Origin: Aralia elata
Taxonomy: Eukaryota; Streptophyta; Magnoliopsida; Apiales; Araliaceae
Assembly: GCA_034770075.1 (NCBI GenBank)
Contig: JAVJAP010000125.1
Coordinates: 1 to 64,000 of the forward strand
DNA length: 64,000 nt
Reading direction: 5' to 3'
Shown here: positions 10,878-21,430 of the stretch, piece after piece
How positions within the stretch are numbered: position 1 is the first letter of the stretch
How the letters are laid out: each line of letters opens with the position of its first letter
Made by a program: the position numbers and the translations under genes
The notes under the pieces: model-generated
What the model was told of the DNA's origin: nothing
The model's database searches: none
Seen by the model: only the letters and a program-made list of their open reading frames with translations

Positions 10878-12536
10878 GCTGTCGACGCCGGGTTTTCTCG
10901 TTCTCTTGGTCTCTTAGTCTTTTCCAAATTTTAGCCTTTTGATTTAATGATTTCTGGAAAAGGTCGGCATTGATGTCGACGGGGTTTTGAAAGATCGAGT
11001 TTTGTGATGAGCCAATTAACCAGAGTCGCCAGTTGGTATGTTTGAAATGGATGTACCAACTCATCCGAATTTTCGTGTTTTATAAATCGCTGGCTCATAT
11101 GTGACTCCGAATTAATTGGTCTGCGAATCGAGATTCATAGAGTTCGGGGGCTTGCTTAAGTGAGGGGAAGGTGTTAGGCACCCCTCGACTTCCGTGAAAC
11201 ACGATTACCGCAATCTTGATGCTTTCCTATCCTTTAATTCATGAATAGGTGTATGTAGGTGCGCGTGTGTGTGTGTGTGTACCTATGTGAATGTTGTGGT
11301 GAATTTGTATGAAAGAATCATTTGGATTTTAGGGAAAATTGTGTTTTAAATTGAGAACGCTTCGGAATGTCTTTTCGGTATACACGAACAAGCTTTATTT
11401 TTTATGAGAAAGGTTTGATTTTAATTGTCAAAACTGCAAGATTTCCATTAGGTGTCGTTTTGGCAAAAGAAGAGTTTTAAACCTTCATCAAAATAGGAAT
11501 CGAGATTTATACGTTGCTTTCATAAATGGTAGGCAATTTCTAGAATCTCTTTCGCCCTATGTATCAAGGTTTAGTAAAACGTCATTTTATTTATAAAATC
11601 ATTTTGTGTGATGTTTTGGAAAAAACGATTTTTCTTTAGCTTTCTCGTTAGATAGGGAATCGACATTCATTAACATTTCTCAAATTTTAACCTCGTGATT
11701 CTAATATCCTACTTTGATCGATTTTATGAGAATCTTCATTGTTTAATCTTTGAAATCATTTTGTGTCACAAGATCTAATCAAGCATAAACACGCGTCGGG
11801 GCTATTCATGGGCATGTAAGCCATCAAAATAAACCCCAAACGCCTACAATCACAAATTTCACTATTCCGGGGCCTTAAACACGATTCACGCCTTGGCGTC
11901 GTTTTAAGGCCCAAAGGTTACATGTTACAAAACGAGCATCTTGAATCTATCACATACATCAAAAACGTCCATCATCGGAATTGGACCACGGGGGCGCGTT
12001 CCTAGGCTCACACTGAGATTAATACATGCCTACAAAATGAATATTACATAACTAACCAACCCGGATTTATCTAATATACCATGATATCCGGAAATGACAA
12101 TCTAGATAAATTACACCCAATAAATTATCACAAACAAGCTAGAAATTTTATCAATTGGATATCCTCGGGTTATTAGGAAGAATTTTTTATTCCGATGGAA
12201 CCTTTCCTAATAATCCCTAATCCATGATTGTTCAACAATATACATGAAAACTACATCCCATCTAAGCAAATAAGATGATAGGAATTGTTATAACAAAAGG
12301 AATTTTTACCTTGCAAAATGATCTCAAAAAGGATGAAGTCTTGGTATTTGAATAGGATGAGAAATATATTTGATACAATCAAAATTAAAGGAGTAAAATT
12401 TCTCTCTTTTTCCTCTCTTTTCTTCCTATTTTTGTTGCAAAATCTACTATTTTTCTCTCAAATTCCGTGCTGCTGTTTGCTGTTTTCCTTCTTCTTCTCA
12501 AATTTTTTGCTGAACTCCCTGTATGCTGCCGAAGCT

Positions 12537-12550
12537 GGCTTAAATAGGCT
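12537..12550 (-). promoter_or_regulatory. TATA-like box in the Tat LTR
   Basis: The minus strand reads CCTATTTAAGCC, a good TATA element for Pol II, just after a set of palindromes and followed by a pyrimidine-poor then U-rich stretch. The homologous site in the solo LTR is mutated (CTATTTCAGC near 38442). Confidence 0.5.
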
Positions 12551-12562
12551 GGCCAGAGCCAG

Positions 12563-12700
12563 CCGCAGATCTATCTGCGGTTGGCCGCAGATAGATCTGC
12601 GGCTGGCCAGCTGGCACGCCTCCCATCGCACTCAGCTGGTAGTGCCTGGTTTCCTGGTTTCCGTGCTGGCGCACCCACTTGGCCGCAGATCTATCCGCGG
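12563..12700. repeat. Three palindromes upstream of the Tat LTR TATA box
   Basis: CCGCAGATctATCTGCGG (12563-12580) and GCCGCAGATagATCTGCGGC (12584-12603) are perfect dyads, adjacent and reverse complements of each other in the centre. A third copy at 12683-12700 has one mismatch (ATCCGCGG arm). The solo LTR keeps two versions (38462-38481, 38561-38580). Confidence 0.8.
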
Positions 12701-13001
12701 CTGGCTGGCCTGACTTTCTCGATTTTCGTGCCACGCCTCGATTTTCGTGCCGCAACGTCGGTTTTCGCTGACAGGCTCGTATTCTGCAGTCCGGGAATTT
12801 CCGGGAGACGTGCCACCTCATTCGGAAATGCCTGCCTCGGACGGCTTTATTGTCACGTAAACTTGGGTTGCCCAAAACATTGCGGCGGGGTCGGGCGCTC
12901 GCCCTTGTGCCCGCTCCTTTGCTCCCGCAAGCTGGTTCAATTGACGATTTCCCCCTCCTGTCACGGTTAGTAGAAGGAAACGCAAAATTTGGGTGTCTAC
13001 A

Positions 13002-14587
13002 CTAAGTATTTAATTATTATTTAATAATAATAATAATTAAGTTACGAAATAATAAGGATGGTAAGTACTTAATCATCAATGGAATGATGATTAAGTATAA
13101 GGGGGATTAATAAGCTGATTTTTATTTTGGTTCTTATTAAATAATGAGGATAAACACTTAAAGATTATTTTATTAATAGTAAATAGTAATTAAGTGTAAT
13201 TTAATAAGTAACCGACTATTAGTTAGTTGTCATTAAACCATGATGAATTTATTATTCTAATAATAAATAAAGATTGTTGACCCATATTTAGGGACAATAA
13301 GGGTAATAATCTGAACCCTCAAGAATAGTAATCATGATTAGCTAACAATTATTTTTATATATAGCTAAAGATCATCAATAAATTTCCGTTTAGCTAATGT
13401 TAATTAGTACTTAAATATAGATGATGAATTTTACCTGTTGAGTAAAAGGTATAGTAAGAGGTGCCAATATACAACTGTTAATTGATAAATCGATTTTACC
13501 CAATGATAGGTCACTCGAGATCAATTAATTAAAGCTAAACTATATTTGTAGCTGAGCAAACAGGCAAGTTCCTAACCCTAAACTTCTTTCATTTTTGCAA
13601 GTTCTTCTCACTCAATTTTTGGCATTGAGCAAGCTTTTAAACCTTATGCATTGTTTTAATTCGTGCAAAAAGGTATATATTGTTGCAAGTTATTCTTTGA
13701 GCTTGAATCTTATTTCCGAGCACGCTTTAAGTGGTCTAATTACTTTTAAAATTATTCCACATCTGTATATTTATTGACATTCGCACTCTCGCATTTGAAT
13801 TCGTATAATTAAGTTCAGAAATTTTGAACTACTCATGGTTAAGTCTGAACCCTTGCTCGGTTAGGCAAGTATGAATTTATAAAAGCTATCCGTACCAATC
13901 AATGGTAAGGATTCTTAGACTGTATGAACACCCCTTTATTTATAGGGGAGTACCCCACGTACCGTATATAAGGTACAAACAGCAGAATTAAATGTTATGC
14001 ATATACATAAGGTACGCGAGGCTGATCCCCTCAAGTACGTTATTCTGTAGCCAGTAACCAGAGGGTCAACCAGCTATTGACTCCTCTGGAAGTTATCGTT
14101 CAAAGTCTATTTGACTATCAAATTGTTCTAAAAACATTTAATGTTCTTGCTTCTGATTATTCTATTGTTGAAATTCCTTTGATATCCCTTCATCATGATA
14201 TATCTTTATTGCTGCACTTTAAACTTGCTGGGCAAACTCGTTGCTCATTCTTGCTATATCATGACTTCATTGCAGCTAAACCCGAGACGTCAGGGAAGAA
14301 CAAAGGAAAAGAAAAGATGAAATGAAAGACTTCTCGTAGCAGACTTTAGATTCATGTGTTAGTTAATTACCGTTAATGTAATTTAAACCCTGATAGTTGT
14401 TTAGGGTATGGATTGTGTAACTGTTTAAGGTTAATCGTATTCTGGGGCTAGTAACACCTTGTAATGAACAACGTATGTTTATTTTATTCCGCATTTTAGA
14501 TACCATATGTTGTTATAGGTGGATGTTTATGTTGGATCGTGATGACCGAATCCGGGTATTTGGAAACCCGAATTTGGGGGCGTCACA
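13002..14587 (+). repeat. Gypsy LTR remnant (3' portion)
   Basis: AT-rich DNA leads into a stretch that parallels the chromovirus LTRs further right: a ...GAGGCTGATCCCCTCAAGTACG block near 14010, a CATTGCAGCTAAACCCGAGACG block near 14269, and the ending AATTTGGGGGCGTCACA at 14571-14587. No PBS follows, so it is a solo LTR or truncated copy. The Tat element is inserted on its left side; the LTR start would be beyond the window. Confidence 0.7.
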
Positions 14588-14981
14588 TGATAAATGAGCT
14601 AAACTTTGACACTGTCTCTAAGTTATCTAAACACAACATGAAAGATCACCATAAACGTCTGCAAGAATCAAGTCTCACAAAAAGATCGTTCAGTCAGCCA
14701 AACACTCTGCGATCCTCATTCAGACAAGCAACCAAGAACTGAATTTGATATTCTACGTTGCCCACATTGACTGATCAGTAGAATGACCTACCCAAGACAG
14801 TTGCTGAATACTTAATTGAACTAAACGAAGAATCAAGTCAGTGGGGAAGAAACAACTATGGTTTGTAGATATTTAGAGCACTATTCTTACCACCATCTTG
14901 GAGCAAGATAATGGATGCTGACTCACCCCACTACCGCGCACAACAAGGAATAAACTATTCCTATGTTCGGCAACAAGTCTC
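14588..14981 (+). repeat. Copia-like LTR fragment, left half
   Basis: Non-coding DNA between two LTR ends. Its right neighbour across the solo LTR (18905-19647) has features of a Ty1/copia (SIRE-like) LTR end, so this is probably the same element split by insertion. An imperfect duplication (gtctc at 14977-14981, gtttc at 18905-18909) supports that. Short ORFs here have no recognisable motif. Confidence 0.45.
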
Positions 14982-15489
14982 TGTAATATTCTGAACCCTA
15001 ATAAGATTTGTATATATAAATTATGTGTTTAATAAATAAATTTTCATGATCTGACTTGGTATTATGTGATTGTGTATTTTATTTAAGAATTAGGTCAAAT
15101 AAAAAAAATTTCGCCAAGCAGTTGTGTCGTGCTTACATGGACAAAATGATTTGTCGTGCTTTCGGCGAATTCACCGAGAAGCGTTTCGGCAAATTATTTT
15201 TGTAAGCTGCTATGTCGTGCTTCGAAATGACAAAGTAATTTGCCGTGCTTCGGAGTTAATATAATATTATATTAACTAATAAAATTCTAAAATAAGTTAA
15301 TTAGGGTTTAAAATGTTAAACTGAAATAGAAACCCTAATTTGAAAATCCTAATCGGGAAAAGTTGTCTGAATCGGTCAATTAAAACCCTAATTACTGTAC
15401 AAGAATCTTAATAAATATAATTAGATTCTAAATAATGAATCATAATATTAATTATGAATCATTGAACTTATATTAAAACTCTAATTGAA

Positions 15490-15560
15490 GATTTAAAAGC
15501 CTAAACCCTAATTTGAAACCCTAAACCCTAAATTCAAAACCCTAAAACCCTAATTTGATT
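15490..15560 (+). repeat. Telomere-like CCCTAAA short array inside LTR copy A
   Basis: Several AAACCCTAA and CCCTAAACCCTAA strings, the plant telobox unit, occur in about 70 bp, with scattered copies from 15300. The inverted copy keeps them near 42840-42920 as TTTAGGG. They are interspersed with AT-rich spacers, so this is not true telomeric DNA. Confidence 0.6.
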
Positions 15561-16132
15561 TGATAACACTAAATTATGAAATGATAAGCTTTAATTATGA
15601 TATATTAACTTAATTAAAGTATTACTAAATATGATTAAACATTCTAATCATGACTAGCAAAAATCTAGGTTTAATTAGTAAGTAAATAAATCAAAAATAA
15701 AAGTTTAAACCAATTAAAATAGGATAAGAACACAAATCAAATATTTTCATATCTCCAGCACAAGTAGGTGAACAAGATCAGATGGAGAGCAGCACAAGTC
15801 CCAAGGTTAGGATATTTTTGGAGGCAAAATTTGGAAAATAATCTAGAAAACCCTAATTTCAAGTTGCTATAAATAGAACATTATGCTGGTCAGTTAAGCC
15901 ACGAATTTTACAAAGCCTAAACACTTACAATCATACCATAACAAGCCTTTGCAAGCATAAGATCAGAATCAAAAGCCAGAGATCAAAAATCTAAGAAAAA
16001 AGTGCAAACCCCTAATTTTTATGCTAGATCATCAAGCCTGTAATAATTTTATGTTTTAGATGTTTAGGATTATGTGTAAACATGTTATTTGATGATCTGA
16101 GTTGGTTAAACAAGGATCCATAACATTTAAAT

Positions 16133-16873
16133 GGTCAAAATTGATGAAAAACATGAACTGACTTTGGCAGCCCAGAATGGTCTACCAGGCTATTTTGTCA
16201 GACATTTTGATCGGTTTAAATTGGTCGTTTGATCTGTTTTAAATTTTCTATATGTAGTATGTCATGTTAACGATAATATCCAATTGGTAGAATAGTAAAA
16301 AATGTCTAGGATGGAAGATATTAATGGTCAAAACCCGTTGATCGCTCACGGATGGCTGATTCTGGGCAACCCAGAAAATTCTAAGTAAATCTGACAACCA
16401 TCTGACAAGATTTGACCGGCTTTAATCTTACTTATATGATGTTTGTAAATGTTATTTCTTGGCTTAAACATGTTCTATGCCATGTATACTACAACCTTGA
16501 ATCATTAAATCACATAAATAATACAAATGATGCAAGTTATTAACGGTCAAACATGGTTGACCGACCATGACCAAAGAGTTTCTGGGCTACCCAGAAACTC
16601 AAGAACAGCATGAACATGCTAGTTTGACCATGATTTATCTACCATCATATGATGTTGTATGAGCTAAGTTAATACATGTCGTTATACTCTGCCATGTAGG
16701 CTACAACAACAAACAAAAATCAAACTCAAAACATTAACCAATTGGAAATCATTTGCGGTCAAAAGTCCCTACTCAACCATGACCGACACCGTTCTTCAAT
16801 GAAGAACACCTTTAGCGACACTCTCCTTCCCAAACCCAGAAAACTAAATATCCTATGAAGACTGTCGCTAAAG
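16133..16873 (+). repeat. Tandem units of about 200 bp with central hairpins (LTR copy A)
   Basis: GGTCAAA starts recur at 16133, 16326, 16545 and 16757. Roughly 30-40 bases later units 2-4 carry dyads: TTCTGGG/CCCAGAA (16360-16376), GAGTTTCTGGG/CCCAGAAACTC (16576-16600), and GTTCTTC/GAAGAAC (16791-16807). In unit 1 the dyad is decayed. A further 11-bp stem CTTTAGCGACA/TGTCGCTAAAG pairs 16810-16820 with 16863-16873. Confidence 0.7.
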
Positions 16874-16904
16874 CTTTTTGCGACGGATTCTAATAAAAAT
16901 TAAT

Positions 16905-17590
16905 AAAAATAATTAAATAAATTATATAAAATTATAAATAAATATTAAAAATTCATATTAATTAATAATAAATATTAAAAAAATTCATTTTTAATTATAT
17001 TTAATATTTTTATATATTCTGATAAATATTTTTATTAATTATTTAATTTAATTAAATATTAAATTATTTAATAAATATTTTAAATAAATGATTGAAAAAT
17101 GATAGTAATGTATTTAAAATATTTTAAATGATAATTAATTCATTTAAAAATATTACCAACTTTCCAAAAATTATTTTAAATAATAAATAAATTATTTAAA
17201 ATAAAATATTAAATATTTAATAATATTACAAATGATAATTAAATCATTTAAATATTAAACTAAGTTTTAAAAATTATTATAAATAATAATTAAATTATTA
17301 TAATGATAAAATAAATTATAAAAATATTATTAATGATAAAATAAATCATTTAAATAATATTCTATATTTCTAAAAATATTATAAATGATAAATAAATCAT
17401 TTAAATAATATTTTAGGTGTCTAAAAATATTCTAAATGAAAAATAAATTATTTAAATAACATATTAATGTTTTAAAAATTATTCTAAATGATAATTAAAT
17501 CATTTAAAATTATTCCCAAGCTTGTAAAATTATTTAAAAATAATATTATGCTTCTAAAAGTTTTATAAATAATAAATAAATTATTTAGAC
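16905..17590. repeat. AT-rich block of short palindromic repeats in LTR copy A
   Basis: Almost pure A/T with recurring AAATGATAA and AATCATTTAAA strings about 50-70 bp apart. The homologous block in copy B lies at 40860-41530. Nothing coding is present. This may be the distal LTR part of the family or an amplified simple sequence. Confidence 0.7.
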
Positions 17591-18904
17591 TAATAATTAA
17601 ACTTCCAAATGAAGTTTTATCGAACAATCTATGTGTTTAGCTCTTAAGGACGCAACCGAGATACCGAATCGACGTCGAACCTTAATGAAACTTATCTAGA
17701 TTAGCGTAATACATGTTTATATAAGTTCTAACGCTTATTATTGGTGTACGTAGACTACATACGTTGACCAACTGTATTAAATTATAACAAACTACACTAA
17801 GGCAAGTCTCCCAACTTTATTATTTTTACGAAAGTATTATACATCTTGCTATCAATTATTGTGAAGTTATTGCTTCTTGTTCAGCATAACTTAAGAAATG
17901 AATCATTATTCATATATTATTTATTCGAGCGTAAATTGTTGTGTCAAACCAAATTGTTTGGTAAGACATCTTATACTGAGTAAATGGAAATGCCTTCATA
18001 GGAAGGCCAATAAATGTCGATTATATATTGACCACAAATGGTAGGATGATATGCATACTCTTAGGATATTGGTGAGGCTGATCACCTACCAAATATCCAA
18101 AACTCAAATGGTTCTAAGTCATTAAAGACTGATAGAACTAAATGAAACATATGGTTCATGTATAGAACCCTCAGTATACATCATTGACATCTTTCAAATC
18201 AAACACATTGTGTTTATATATTCAAATGAACTTGCTGAGTATTTGTAGCTCATTCTTGCGCATATCTTCTTTGCGGCTTTAAATGATAAGCCCAACACCT
18301 CTGGCACAGATAAGGGAAAAGGACATGTGTATTAGTTTCAATTTCTGTTCTGAATAATCCAAGTCTTTTATAAGGCTTTGTTGTAATAACTTAGTACTGA
18401 GAACGATGTAATCGAACCAAATGATATGTAATATATTATGATCCTTTATTTCATCGAATGCGTTATACTCTGATCTTTATTTTGTTTAGCATAGTTGTAC
18501 TAAGTTAAATACAGTATCTACACGAACTATACATCTGAATGAGGGTATTTAAATGATGTTGAAAGTCCTATAAGCTCCGAGGTTACACTTAATGAGCGCC
18601 GATAAGGTGCCATCCTTACCGGAATGCGCCCCTCAGTTCTATGGACAATCTTATCATTAATACTGTGAATGTCAGATAGATAGGGAATATAAATATGAAA
18701 GAGGTATTCATTAGATATGAATCTATACATCCAAGTGAGGGTATCCAAACACAGATAACGTTCTGGCCGGAACTAGTACCTGTTATGGGATACTATGAAT
18801 CTTGGATAGATAGAAGTCATATTTTATTGAATATTTATAGTTGTTTAGCTGCACGTGAGCACCAGATCTGCTACAGGGAAGTGTAGAGATTTGGGGGCGT
18901 CACA

Positions 18905-19647
18905 GTTTCAACGGAAATATTAGATGCAACGGTCTCATATTCAACGGGATAATTCAGAGGCATCGATATAAGCCAATCAGATTGAAAAAACCGATTAAGC
19001 AAGAACGACTAAAAGAAATCAAATTTGTCAAAGTACCACTTTACGATCAAAGACAAATATCTTGCTTCGTTACTGAGTTCATCAGACCATATGCTTCAAG
19101 CAACTTAGTGGCAACAAAACAAACACTCTCAATCAAGTGAAAGGGTCAAATGTGACCAACCAAAGTCAAGTCTACTGGACTTGCTGAGTACCGAAGGGTA
19201 CAAGAGATTCTAAGGATGCGGGTCTTAGTCTACAGAGTTCCAAGGCTGCAGGCTTTGAAGAGTACTTAGTGTACTGGAGTTCCGAGGCTGCTGGCCTTGA
19301 AGGAATCTTAGTGATTCAAGTTGTAAAGATATCCTTAGTGGATTTGTTACTCAAGGAGTAGAACAGTGGGGTAGGAGTCTTGTGTGCTCCGAACCACTTA
19401 AAGTCCTGTGTCTTTCATTCTCTCTCTCTGGACTCCATAACTGTTATAATTGTTATATCATTGCCTTATCATATCTGCTATAACTGTTCTATCTTTAAGG
19501 GGGATTAAAATCAATCGTATATTCCGCTGTGCTTAATTAACTTGTTCATTAATCAAGTCTTTTAGAAAAAGAGTTAAAAAAAAAGTTTCAAAGTATCTAT
19601 TCAACCTCCTTCTAGATATCTTTTGTGCCTTTGGAAACTAATATTTT
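18905..19647 (+). repeat. Copia-like LTR fragment, right half
   Basis: It contains the string CCGAACCACTTAAAGTCCTGTGTCTTTC-like region near 19400, and near 19595 the sequence TCTATTCAACCTCCTTCTAG, both typical of the ends of SIRE-type Ty1/copia LTRs. A short degenerate repeat (GAGTTCCAAGGCTGCAGGC, GAGTTCCGAGGCTGCTGGC) occurs at 19238-19293. At about 19648 it joins the leader of another copia element, with no PBS or clean LTR end visible, so the junction is a truncation. Confidence 0.45.
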
Positions 19648-19755
19648 TTATTAAAAAAAACGTTGGTCAAAGTCAACGGTCAAACGTTGACCTTTGACTA
19701 GTCAAACATTGACTGGCCTACCTTTAAAAATGAAATAATAAATTTGGGGCTAGAG

Positions 19756-19809
19756 GGTTTTGAACCCTTGACCTATTGGTCATATTTTGGAAGCCTTGCC
19801 ACTACACCA
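19756..19809 (-). other. tRNA-like A box / B box in copia leader (copy 1)
   Basis: The minus strand reads TGGTGTAGTGGC (19809-19798), a good A box, then GGTTCAAAACC (19766-19756), a B box. They start 43 bases apart, the spacing found in a tRNA. The acceptor and anticodon stems do not pair, so this is a degenerate tRNA-derived promoter and not a tRNA gene. The homologous copy lies at 35805-35858. Confidence 0.5.
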
Positions 19810-19829
19810 GAATCATTTTTGATTATGAA

Positions 19830-20698
19830 TCAGAATGTTTAATATTTAAACTATATAATTCTGGGTTTGAAGTTTAACTTAAAGGCTTGTTTGATTATTT
19901 CTTTTAAAGGTTTATGATCAAGGGTTGACCTCATTTTTTTTTATAAATTAAAATAAATTAGTTTATTTTGATTTTGAATTTGATTAAAAATAAAGGAGTT
20001 TATTTTTATTCAAAATTGGATAAATTAAAATAAAAGAGTTTATTTTGATTTTGAATAGGATTAAAATAAAGAAGTTTATTTTAATTGGAATTGGATTTCA
20101 TGATAACTAATTAGAGTTGGAATTGGATTCCATGATAATTAATTGGAGTTGAAATTGGATTTTATACTAACTAATATTGCCCATTAAATAATATCAATGC
20201 ATATATGGAATGGTTTTATTATTCATGAGATGAATGTTATTTATTGATGCATATAGAGATATGTATGATAATAAATAGGGATTGATTATGGACTATTGAC
20301 CAATGTGTGATCAGAATTATTTTAGAGGATGCTTGAATGAATGAGTTTTTTTATAAATAGGGTCTGCATACCTCGTCTTCTCTAATTTTCTTAATATAAA
20401 TTCTATCTCCCTCCTATGTACTTCCCCTTGACTGCTGATCTAGGTTTCTATTTATTTTTAATAGTTTATGTAATAGGATTAGTTAGAATCATTTTGAAGA
20501 ATTGGAGACAAAGGAGCAAGGAATGCTTGAAAACCCGTTTGTAATGGAACCCGAGTTTAAATATAATAGTTATATTTAAATTCAGTTCTTACACCCTAGG
20601 TTTGACCTTTTGGTTCACTTGGTGGTTCTAGTGAACCAAACTAGAATAAAAGTCCATAATCAATCCGGGTAGAATATAGTATTCTATATGTACATGCT

Positions 20699-20734
<36 letters not shown>

Positions 20735-21430
20735 ATATATATATATTATCCAACATGTTTCGCATGTTAAATAATATGACGCATATTTTATATATATATG
20801 TGCATGCGTGCTAAACAAGATGAGAAAAATAATAACAAACCCCTCAAAAAAATCATATTAAGTCCTAAGCGTTCAAAGATATTTAGAATATCGAACGTCG
20901 CCTTCTAGGATGGTAAAGCGATAGAGTACTAAATATTTAATATGAGTTTGTTGTGCACACACAAGGCGAGTATTAAATATTTAAGATGTTATTTTATCAC
21001 ATTTGATGCTTATTAAGGAATTGAACATTACTGCTCTGTTGTGCACACACAAGGGTGGTCTTTTTCTCTTCACATATATGGAAGTGTTAGGTTGGCTTAG
21101 ATTATTTTAGTTCGGATGTGCACACACTTGACCATTATAATCTAAGAGGCAAAATACAAGGAGTTACATAGTGATATAATTCACAATAGTTGTCTACCTA
21201 TTTATTTATATATAGTTTGTTGTGCACACACAAGGCTATATACATTTGAAATGGGATCTTTATTCTCATTAGCAAATCTTTAATTAGATTTGCCGAACTA
21301 TATATTAAGGGTAATATAGTTTGATGAAAATAGTGGGAGATACCAATTTAAACAAAGACCTAATTTACTTTGGTAATTAATAAAATGAATGTATGCTAAA
21401 ATATTGTTAATTCATTTACAGAATTTTACA
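19830..21430 (+). other. Untranslated leader of copia copy 1
   Basis: No ORF. It contains AT-rich imperfect repeats of AAATAAA(G)AAGTTTATTTT (19945-20090), a (TA)n tract at about 20702-20748, and four copies of a TTGTGCACACACAAGG motif (20951-21235). Part of it is duplicated at 35880-39012. Confidence 0.75.
20951..21235. repeat. Four dispersed TTGTGCACACACAAGG motifs
   Basis: Exact copies are at 20951-20966, 21039-21054 and 21220-21235; a variant, GATGTGCACACACTTGACC, is at 21115-21133. A fifth is in the second leader at 38942-38957 (AAGACG variant). Spacing is 76-105 bp. Each is nearly palindromic (TTGTGcacaCACAA). Confidence 0.75.

Larger units (their letters stand above)
1..13001 (-). mobile_element. 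Tat/Ogre-like Ty3/gypsy retrotransposon, 3' LTR outside window
   Basis: This is a long minus-strand Ty3/gypsy element. Reading leftward from its 5' LTR (10880-13001) come a primer binding site, a leader, gag, aspartic protease, a G-patch segment, a short intron, reverse transcriptase, a tether plus a second RNase H, and integrase. A 3-kb region with ORFs on the opposite strand follows. RT before integrase makes it Ty3/gypsy. The FDGA-type second RNase H, the tRNA-Arg-like PBS, the intron and the antisense ORFs all fit the Tat lineage (Ogre/Retand relatives). At least five frameshifts in gag-pol make it defective. The 3' LTR should lie left of base 1, so the full element exceeds 13 kb. It interrupts an older gypsy LTR at 13002; the predicted 5-bp target duplication is ctaag (13002-13006), not testable here. 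Confidence 0.9.
10880..13001 (-). repeat. 5' LTR of the Tat element
   Basis: The LTR is 2122 bp and begins TGTAGACACCC on the minus strand at 13001, ending CGGCGTCGACA at 10880 (TG...CA). The same sequence recurs as a solo LTR at 36905-38876 in the same orientation, which fixes both ends. It includes a GT-rich simple repeat near 11260-11282, a TATA-like box and three palindromes near the putative promoter. A second partial PBS-like string lies at about 11022-11036. Confidence 0.92.
14982..18904 (+). repeat. Solo LTR, 3.9-kb gypsy family, copy A
   Basis: It begins TGTAATATTCTGAACCCTAATAAG-like (tgtaatattctg) and ends gatttgggggcgtcaca; 3923 bp. The whole sequence recurs inverted at 39525-43432, which defines both ends. 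Flanks gtctc/gtttc form a 5-bp target duplication with one mismatch. There is no PBS or internal region, so it is a solo LTR. Contents in order: repeats of a GTCGTGCTT motif (15117-15265), telomere-like CCCTAAA runs (15490-15560), about 200-bp tandem units with hairpins (16133-16840), an extremely AT-rich block (16905-17590), and a chromovirus-like end with a GCGGCTTTAAATGATAAGCCC block near 18273. Confidence 0.88.

Noticed and set aside
12318..12970. Three ORFs of 111-131 codons on both strands
   Set aside because: They lie inside the Tat LTR promoter region, are rich in palindromic repeats and lack domains; the homologous region of the solo LTR does not keep them.
18527..18886. Peptide shared between 18527-18748 (minus) and 39682-39903 (plus)
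   Set aside because: Shared only because both lie in copies of the same LTR; the opposite strand is open too, and no start context or family is evident.
19798..19809. Complete tRNA gene
   Set aside because: Acceptor and anticodon stems do not pair and no clear anticodon can be assigned; only the promoter boxes remain.
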